Of a DNA stretch of 64,000 nucleotides, positions 58,641 to 64,000 are shown piece after piece. A program made the translations under genes and the position numbers. The DNA comes from Naumannella cuiyingiana (GTDB lineage: Bacteria; Actinomycetota; Actinomycetes; Propionibacteriales; Propionibacteriaceae). Numbering within the stretch: position 1 is the first letter of the stretch; each line of letters starts with the position of its first letter. The stretch lies in NCBI RefSeq assembly GCF_013408305.1, contig NZ_JACBZS010000001.1, positions 3,286,001 to 3,350,000 on the forward strand. Direction: 5' to 3'. The notes beneath the pieces were generated by a model. That model saw nothing but the letters and a program-made list of their open reading frames with translations. It did not search any database and was not told where the DNA came from.

Positions 58641-60662
58641 GTGAACCTGTCCGATGTCGGCAAGCGGGTCCTGGTCGGCCGCAAGCTGCCGAGCGACCAG
58701 TTGCACCAGACGCTGCTTCCGAAGCGGGTCGCGCTGCCGGTGTTCGCCTCCGACGCCCTGAGCTCGGTGGCCTACGCCCCGGACGAGATCCTGCTCACCC
58801 TCTCGCTCGCCGGCCTGGCGGGCTTCGCCTTCTCCTGGCCGGTCGCCATCGTGGTCGCGGCGGTGATGCTGATCGTGATCACGTCTTACCGACAGAACGT
58901 CCGCGCCTATCCCTCCGGCGGCGGGGACTACGAGGTGGCCACCGAGAATCTCGGCGCGAATGCCGGCCTCGGCGTGGCCTCGGCGCTGCTCGTCGACTAT
59001 GTGCTGACCGTCGCGGTGTCGGTTTCTTCCGGCGTCCAGAACGCTCGGGCGATCTTTCCGTGGATCGCCGGCCACGAGGGGATTCTGGCCGCGGTGCTGA
59101 TCGGCGTGCTGGCCGCGATCAACCTGCGCGGGGTACGCGAATCCGGCACCTTGTTCGCGATCCCGACCTATGCCTTCATGGTGGCGGTGTTGGGCATGGT
59201 CGGCATCGGCCTGTTCCGGATCCTGGCGCTCGGCCACGACATCTCGGTGGAGACGACCGATCTGCAGGTGATCGGCGAGCCCGACTACGTCCCGTTCGCC
59301 GGCATCGCGATGGCGGTGCTGTTGATGCGGGCGTTCTCCTCGGGTTGTGCCGCGCTGACCGGTGTCGAGGCGATCTCCAACGGGGTGCCCGCATTCCGGA
59401 AGCCGAAGAGCCGCAATGCCGCCACCACGCTCGGGCTGCTGGGGCTGGTCGCGGTGTCGATGATGCTCGGTGTGATCACGCTGGCCAATCTGACGGGGCT
59501 GAAGCTGATCGAGGACGGCAACTCGACCTTCGCGCGCGACGGCGTACCGATCGACTTCGAGGCCCACACCGCGATCGCCCAACTCGCCGATGCGATCTTC
59601 GCCGACTTCCGGCCGGCCTTCTACTTCGTCATCGCCGCGACCATGGTGATCTTGTTCCTGGCCGCCAACACCGCGTTCAACGGATTCCCCGTGCTCGGCT
59701 CGATCCTGGCCCGCGACGGGTTCCTGCCCCGACAGTTGCACACCCGCGGCGACCGGCTGGCCTACAGCAACGGGATCGTCGCGTTGGCGGTGCTGGCCAT
59801 CGTCTTGGTACTCGTCTTCAATGCCAGCGTCACCGCGCTGATCCAGCTCTACGTGGTCGGGGTGTTCGTGTCGTTCACGCTCAGCCAGTTCGGGATGGTG
59901 CGGCACTGGAACAGGCAACTGCGGGGTGACCTCGGCCCGGGCGAGCGACGCACCGTGATGCGTTCGAGGGTGATCAGCCTGGTCGGCTGTGTGTGCACCG
60001 GCACCGTGCTCGTCGTGGTGCTGATCTCGAAGTTCACCCACGGCGCCTACATCGCCATCATCGCCATGTTGGTGATCTTCGCGATGATGAAGGGGATCAA
60101 CCGCCACTACGCGGCCACCGCCCGCGAGCTGGCGATCACCAGCGACGACGAGCGGCTGCTGCCGAGCCGGGTGCACGCCGTGGTGCTGGTCTCCAAGGTG
60201 CACAAGCCGACCATGCGCGCGCTGGCCTTCGCCAAGGCGTCTCGGCCCAGCACGCTGGAGGCGATCACCGTCGCGATCGACCCGGACGAGACCGAGGCGC
60301 TGGTGCGGGAGTGGGAGGCCACCGGGGTGGGGATGCCGCTGAAGGTGGTCGCCTCGCCCTTCCGCGAGATGGTCAATCCGGTGCTGAACTTCGTCAACGG
60401 CATCCGGACCGAGAGCCCTCGTGACGTCGTGAACGTCTACATCCCCGAGTACGTGGTCGGGCGCTGGTGGGAGCGGGTGCTGCACAACCAGACCGCCTTC
60501 TTCCTGCGCGCGCGGCTGCTCTTCACCCCGGGCGTGATGATCACCTCCGTGCCCTACCAGTTGGAGTCCTCCAGCGGCCGCCGCGATCGGCTCGCCCGGG
60601 AGGACCCGATGGCGTTCCGGCTCACCGGGACCGTCGGAAACGACGATCCCAGCCAGAAATGA
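58641..60662 (+). CDS. KimA-like APC-superfamily potassium transporter
   Basis: 673 residues from GTG; TAGGGT ends eight bases upstream. Twelve membrane segments and a cytoplasmic C-terminal Usp-like domain ('VVLVSKVHKPTMRALAFAKA'). The N-terminus 'VLVGRKLPSDQLHQTLLPKR' and 'VFASDALSSVAYAPDEILLT', and 'SYRQNVRAYPSGGGDYEVA' closely follow the KimA (YdaO) pattern. KimA of Bacillus subtilis is a high-affinity K+/H+ symporter inhibited by c-di-AMP. The divergent TrkA pair supports a K+ role over amino-acid transport. It overlaps the methyltransferase gene by four bases. Confidence 0.85.
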   Translation: MNLSDVGKRVLVGRKLPSDQLHQTLLPKRVALPVFASDALSSVAYAPDEILLTLSLAGLAGFAFSWPVAIVVAAVMLIVITSYRQNVRAYPSGGGDYEVATENLGANAGLGVASALLVDYVLTVAVSVSSGVQNARAIFPWIAGHEGILAAVLIGVLAAINLRGVRESGTLFAIPTYAFMVAVLGMVGIGLFRILALGHDISVETTDLQVIGEPDYVPFAGIAMAVLLMRAFSSGCAALTGVEAISNGVPAFRKPKSRNAATTLGLLGLVAVSMMLGVITLANLTGLKLIEDGNSTFARDGVPIDFEAHTAIAQLADAIFADFRPAFYFVIAATMVILFLAANTAFNGFPVLGSILARDGFLPRQLHTRGDRLAYSNGIVALAVLAIVLVLVFNASVTALIQLYVVGVFVSFTLSQFGMVRHWNRQLRGDLGPGERRTVMRSRVISLVGCVCTGTVLVVVLISKFTHGAYIAIIAMLVIFAMMKGINRHYAATARELAITSDDERLLPSRVHAVVLVSKVHKPTMRALAFAKASRPSTLEAITVAIDPDETEALVREWEATGVGMPLKVVASPFREMVNPVLNFVNGIRTESPRDVVNVYIPEYVVGRWWERVLHNQTAFFLRARLLFTPGVMITSVPYQLESSSGRRDRLAREDPMAFRLTGTVGNDDPSQK

Positions 60663-61756
60663 CGGCCGCGCCGGGAGAGATCGTCGGCCCGGTCCGGGTG
60701 GGCCCGGTCGCCCACGGGGGGCACTGTGTCGCCCGGGTGGATGGCCGGGTGATCTTCGTCCGGCACGCGCTGCCGGGCGAGCTGGTCCGGGTCGCGATCA
60801 CCGACGATTCCCACGACCGGTTCTGGCGCGCGGATGCGGTGGAGGTGCTCGAGGCGGATCCCGAACGTGTTTCGCCGGCCTGTCCGGTGGCCGGGCCGGG
60901 CGGCTGCGGCGGTTGCGATCTGCAGCATGTCTCGGCCGCCGGCCAGGTGGCCTGGAAGACCGCGGTGGTACGCGAGCAGTTGCAGCGCCTCGGCGGGTAC
61001 GCCTGGCCCGGCGAGGTCGAGGCGGTCGAGCCGCGCTGGGGGTGGCGTACCCGGCTGGGGCTGGTGACCGACGATGACGGCCGGACCGGGATGCGGCGAC
61101 ACCGTTCGCACGACGTGGTGCCATTGCCCGAGGGCGGCTGCCGGATCGCCGCGCCCGACCCGGTGCTGATGGTCGACGGCGTACCGACCGGGCCCGCCGA
61201 GGTCGTGGAGCGCGCCGCGGGGCGCGACTGGCGGGTCGCCGCCGACGGTTTCTGGCAGGTGCACCCGGCCGCGGCTGACACGCTGGTGTCCGCCGTGCTG
61301 GAAGGACTGGAACCCCGCGCGGGGGAGCGGGCGTTCGACCTGTACTGCGGGGTGGGCCTGTTCGCGGGCGCCCTGGCGGCGCGCGGCGTCCGGGTGTGGG
61401 GCGTGGAGTACGCACGCGACGCCGTCGAGGCGGCGCGGCGCAACCTCGCCGATCTGGAGGGTGTCCGGTTCAGCGCCGGGCCGGTGGAACGGGTCCTCGA
61501 CCGGCTGCCCGCGCGCACCGACCTGGTCGTGCTCGACCCGCCACGCAAGGGTGCCGGCCGGCGCGTGCTGGAGCGGGCGGTGGCCCGCCGGCCGCGCGCG
61601 ATCGCCTATGTGGCCTGCGATCCCGCCGCGCTGGGGCGCGACCTGGGCTACCTGCTCGGCGGCGGCTGGCGGGTGCGCAGCCTGCGCGCGTTCGACCTGT
61701 TCCCGCAGACCCAGCACATCGAGGCCGTCGCCATCCTCGAACCCGGCCCGGCCTGA
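60659..61756 (+). CDS. TRAM-domain class I SAM-dependent RNA methyltransferase (TrmA/RlmCD-like)
   Basis: 365 residues from ATG overlapping the KimA-like stop (ATGA). TRAM domain (about 8-60; 'VGPVAHGGHCVARVDGRVIF'), Cys cluster region 'CPVAGPGGCGGCDLQHVS' for a 4Fe-4S site, SAM loop 'FDLYCGVGLFAGALA', 'DLVVLDPPRKGAGRRVLE' and the nucleophilic Cys 'IAYVACDPAALGRDLGYL'. It makes 5-methyluridine in tRNA or rRNA. Orthologues lie beside the K+ genes in mycobacteria (Rv2689c). Confidence 0.92.
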   Translation: MTAAPGEIVGPVRVGPVAHGGHCVARVDGRVIFVRHALPGELVRVAITDDSHDRFWRADAVEVLEADPERVSPACPVAGPGGCGGCDLQHVSAAGQVAWKTAVVREQLQRLGGYAWPGEVEAVEPRWGWRTRLGLVTDDDGRTGMRRHRSHDVVPLPEGGCRIAAPDPVLMVDGVPTGPAEVVERAAGRDWRVAADGFWQVHPAAADTLVSAVLEGLEPRAGERAFDLYCGVGLFAGALAARGVRVWGVEYARDAVEAARRNLADLEGVRFSAGPVERVLDRLPARTDLVVLDPPRKGAGRRVLERAVARRPRAIAYVACDPAALGRDLGYLLGGGWRVRSLRAFDLFPQTQHIEAVAILEPGPA

Positions 61757-61770
61757 TCGGTCTCAGGCCG
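61749..61770. terminator. Hairpin containing both convergent stop codons
   Basis: CGGCCTGA (61749-61756) pairs with TCAGGCCG (61763-61770) around TCGGTC. The left arm ends in the methyltransferase TGA; the right arm begins with the MFS gene stop in reverse. Probable bidirectional terminator. Confidence 0.55.
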
Positions 61771-62950
61771 CCCGGCCGCTGGCCGCCGGCGCGGTTGCTC
61801 CGCGCGGCGCCTCGTCGCGCCACGGCCGGTCGGCGATGATCAGCAGCAGACCGGCCGCCGCGCTGAGTGCCGCGGCGCCGAGCACCGCGGGCGGCGACCA
61901 GGTCAAGGCGAGGCCCCCGAGCGCGCCGCCGGCGGCCGCGCCGACGTAGATCGCGGTGGAGTTGAGCGCGAGCAGGGCCGGCGCCGCGGTCGGGTCGATG
62001 CGGAGCAGCCGGAGCTGCTGGGGGACCGTGATCGCACCACCGAACAGGGCCAGCGCGACGATCCAGACGGTTGAGCCGATCCCGGAGCCGAGGGTGAACG
62101 TGCCCAGCGCGTCCACGGCGATCAAACCGATCGCGACCGCCCCGATCACCAGCCAGGCGGGACGGCGGTCCACGAGCCGGCCGGCGATGGCATTGCCGAT
62201 CACCGAGGCGATCCCGAAGCCGGTCAGCGCGGCGATGATCATCCACGGCTCGGGATGGGTCGGCGCGAGCAGGACGGCCGCATAGGTGTGGACGGCGTAC
62301 ATGGCGCAGAGCAGCGGCGACGTGGCGCCCGCGACGCGGAGAACCGCCGGGCGGCCGAGCGGGGCCAGCCGACTGGCGAGCGAGGTTGACGGGAGGCGGA
62401 CCGGCGGGAGCCGGCGAGCGATGGCGATGGCGACCCCGAACGCCAACACGCCGATGGCGACCAGCGTCGCCCGCCAGCCGGCCAGGCCGATCAGCAGGCC
62501 GAGCGGTACGCCGATCGCCGATGCCGAGATCAGCCCACCCATCACCACGGAGAGCGCCCGGCCCCGGCGCTCGGGCGCGACCAGGGCAGCGGTCGTGCTG
62601 GCCGCCGCGGAGGTGAGCACGGAGGCCCCCAGCGCGGCGACGATGCGGCCGAGCAGTGCGAGCGGGAAGTTCGGCGCGAGCGCGGTTCCCACGCTGGCGG
62701 CCGCCAGCACGCAGAGCCCGATGATCATCACCCGCCCGCGGTCCCAGGCGCCGGTGACCGCGCTCAGCACCACCGCCGCGACGGCGAAGGTGAGCGCGAA
62801 TGCGGTGACCAGCTGCCCGGCCAGCGCCGGCGTGACGTGCAGGTCGGCGGCGATCTGGGGCAGCAGCCCGGCGATCACGAAGCCGTCGGTGCCGACGACG
62901 AACGTGACGAGCGCGAGCAGCAGCAGCGGTGGGCGGGGCTGATCCGACAT
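61763..62950 (-). CDS. MFS transporter (drug efflux, DHA1-like)
   Basis: 395 residues from ATG with GGAGAAG upstream. Twelve membrane segments. 'LVTFVVGTDGFVIAGLLPQI' is typical of AraJ/Bcr-type DHA1 carriers, with motif A-like 'GAWDRGRVMIIGLCVLA' and motif C-like 'GRALSVVMGGLISASAIGVP' for antiport. Divergent from the ArsR-GNAT regulator, which probably controls it. Substrate unknown. Confidence 0.9.
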   Translation of the reverse strand: MSDQPRPPLLLLALVTFVVGTDGFVIAGLLPQIAADLHVTPALAGQLVTAFALTFAVAAVVLSAVTGAWDRGRVMIIGLCVLAAASVGTALAPNFPLALLGRIVAALGASVLTSAAASTTAALVAPERRGRALSVVMGGLISASAIGVPLGLLIGLAGWRATLVAIGVLAFGVAIAIARRLPPVRLPSTSLASRLAPLGRPAVLRVAGATSPLLCAMYAVHTYAAVLLAPTHPEPWMIIAALTGFGIASVIGNAIAGRLVDRRPAWLVIGAVAIGLIAVDALGTFTLGSGIGSTVWIVALALFGGAITVPQQLRLLRIDPTAAPALLALNSTAIYVGAAAGGALGGLALTWSPPAVLGAAALSAAAGLLLIIADRPWRDEAPRGATAPAASGRAA

Positions 62951-62988
62951 GGCTTCTCCGAACAGTTGGATGAGCGTCAAACTAGCGA

Positions 62989-63004
62989 ATGATTGGAAGA
63001 TCAT
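62989..63004. promoter_or_regulatory. Candidate ArsR operator
   Basis: ATGAT-N6-ATCAT is an imperfect palindrome between the MFS and ArsR-GNAT start codons, 39 bases upstream of the MFS ATG and 16 upstream of the ArsR-GNAT -10 (TAGGCT, 63020-63025). The gap is AT-richer than its flanks. Confidence 0.4.
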
Positions 63005-63031
63005 GCAACAAACGTCGGGTAGGCTCGGGGC

Positions 63032-63781
63032 GTGGTCCCCGAAGAGCTCTTCCACCCCGACGCGGGCGATGTCGAGTTGCCCGAGCTGCTCGCCGCCGTC
63101 GCCGACCCCGTGCGGCTGTCGATCGTCGAGCGGCTGAGCCGGGTCGGCGTGGAGTCCTGCGGGGCGATCAATGCCGACCTCGCCGTGCACAAGTCGACGC
63201 TGTCGCACCACTACCGGGTGCTGCGCGAGGCGGGGATCACGCGTACCTCGCTGCGCGGCCGGCAGCGCTTCGTGCAGTTGCGCGCCCCCGAGCTCGCCGA
63301 GCGATTCCCCGGCGTGCTGGACTCGATCATCGCCTCGGCCGCCCGCCCCGACGGCGACGGCATCCGGCTCCGGCTCGCCAGCGCGCACGACCTCGAGCTC
63401 ATCGCCGACCTGGTCTCCGCCGGGTCGCGACGGACGCGCCCGCGCGCGGCGGCCGAGTTCGCACCGCTGCTCGCCGAGCGGGAGTGCTGGCTCGCCGAAC
63501 GCGAGGGTCGGGCGGTGGGCGTCGTGGTCGTCTCCGGCGGCGAGCACGAACTGCTCCTCGACCGGCTGGTGCTGGGCGAGGGCGGGTTCGGCGAGCGCGC
63601 GGGCGAGGTGTTGTTGCGGGCCGTCGCCGAGCGGGCCCGGATCGACGGCTACGCCGAGGTCCGGATCCGCATGGACGGGTCGGCGGCGCGCCCGGGTTGG
63701 TGGCGCGAGCAGGGATACATCGCGCATGAGATCGACGGCGAGACCTGGCTGGTCCGTCGCGTCGATGAGCGCGCCGCATGA
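63032..63781 (+). CDS. ArsR-type helix-turn-helix fused to a GNAT acetyltransferase
   Basis: 249 residues from GTG; TAGGCT ends six bases upstream. Residues ~15-100 are an ArsR winged helix ('ELLAAVADPVRLSIVERLSR', 'AINADLAVHKSTLSHHYRVL', 'GITRTSLRGRQRFVQL'), without the ArsR metal cysteine motif. Residues ~110-245 are a GNAT fold ('LRLASAHDLELIADLVSAG', 'EHELLLDRLVLGEGGFGERA', 'ARPGWWREQGYIAHEIDG'). Both parts are in one frame. It overlaps the sulfatase by four bases (ATGA). Confidence 0.88.
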   Translation: MVPEELFHPDAGDVELPELLAAVADPVRLSIVERLSRVGVESCGAINADLAVHKSTLSHHYRVLREAGITRTSLRGRQRFVQLRAPELAERFPGVLDSIIASAARPDGDGIRLRLASAHDLELIADLVSAGSRRTRPRAAAEFAPLLAERECWLAEREGRAVGVVVVSGGEHELLLDRLVLGEGGFGERAGEVLLRAVAERARIDGYAEVRIRMDGSAARPGWWREQGYIAHEIDGETWLVRRVDERAA

Positions 63782-64000
63782 GTGCCGTGGCGCCGAACAT
63801 CGTCCTGATCCTCTCCGACGATCACGGGTACGCCGACCGCAGCACCCTCGGCCTGCGCGACGACATCGCCACTCCGCACCTGGATCGCCTGGCGGCGGAC
63901 GGCACGACCTGTACCCAGGGTTATGTGACCGCACCGATCTGCAGCCCGTCGCGGGCGGGGCTGATGGCAGGCGTCCACCAGCAACGATGGGGTGCGTACT
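63778..64000 (+). CDS. Sulfatase (formylglycine-dependent), 3' truncated by window
   Basis: First ~74 residues from ATG 63778, overlapping the upstream stop (ATGA). 'APNIVLILSDDHGYADRSTL' supplies the metal Asp pair, and 'VTAPICSPSRAGLMAGVH' contains the C-x-P-S-R formylglycine motif of type I sulfatases. There is no signal peptide, so it may act in the cytoplasm. The maturase and substrate are not visible. Its operon position behind an ArsR-GNAT regulator is unusual for a sulfatase. Confidence 0.85.
   Translation, partial: MSAVAPNIVLILSDDHGYADRSTLGLRDDIATPHLDRLAADGTTCTQGYVTAPICSPSRAGLMAGVHQQRWGAY

Noticed and set aside
1-64000. tRNA, rRNA or riboswitch genes
   Set aside because: No cloverleaf-like or known leader structure was seen in the gaps between genes, most of which are under 200 bases.

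Overview
The window is about 70% GC or more, with dense GTG/ATG-started genes and actinobacterial families throughout: DUF3071/SepH, DUF3093, DUF3710, DUF4193, DUF4235, DUF5998, PAC2, MT0933-type small proteins and a [2Fe-2S]-type ferrochelatase tail. The order miaB-miaA-dapF-hflX, lexA with a divergent SOS gene, nrdR, and dut-DUF3710-OB-fold-trkA-trkA-APC permease-RNA methyltransferase is the conserved chromosomal order of Actinomycetota. I read it as core chromosome of a high-GC actinomycete. Propionibacteriales is plausible but not proven from sequence alone. I see no prophage, CRISPR array, tRNA or rRNA.

Layout. 1-7.8 kb: tRNA i6A modification (miaB tail, miaA), lysine/peptidoglycan precursor (dapF), the GTPase HflX and a DinG-type helicase. 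7.8-9.2 kb: the SOS divergon, lexA and a small SOS-controlled membrane protein. 9.2-16 kb: ribosome rescue (ArfB-like), an RDD membrane protein with a very long SYGQ-type low-complexity tail, NrdR, ferritin, HMG-CoA lyase, a YbjN-like protein and a double Usp. 16-20.4 kb: envelope proteins (CopD, DUF4397, class F-like sortase) and an EEP-fold hydrolase. 20.5-28.3 kb: HrpA, PAC2, TesB, a flavin oxidoreductase/HxlR divergon and a SigB-like sigma factor. 28.5-42.4 kb: thioesterase, TauE/Rrf2, acyl-CoA synthetase, an orphan type IIA topoisomerase A subunit, an App1-like phosphatase, a GT-C glycosyltransferase, a GNAT-acyl-CoA ligase fusion, DUF5998 and a phosphodiesterase. 42.6-51 kb: a Tat-exported GH95 fucosidase, thymidine kinase, a Gfo/Idh oxidoreductase, a sulfurtransferase, SepH, ferrochelatase and DUF4193. 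51.3-54.7 kb: the most accessory-looking part, with a DUF222-HNH protein, a TetR gene carrying a recent 333-bp tandem duplication and a divergent DHFR-fold reductase. 54.8-64 kb: the dut to KimA/TrkA block, an MFS/ArsR-GNAT pair and the start of a sulfatase.

Two themes run through the window. First, about 24 genes have a -10-like hexamer ending six to eight bases before the start codon, so much of the locus is probably transcribed as leaderless mRNA. The spacing looks tied to the start codon: six bases for most GTG starts, seven for most ATG starts. Second, several regulatory pairs can be read directly from DNA: lexA/SOS gene with SOS boxes, HxlR/oxidoreductase, TetR/DHFR-fold and Rrf2/TauE.
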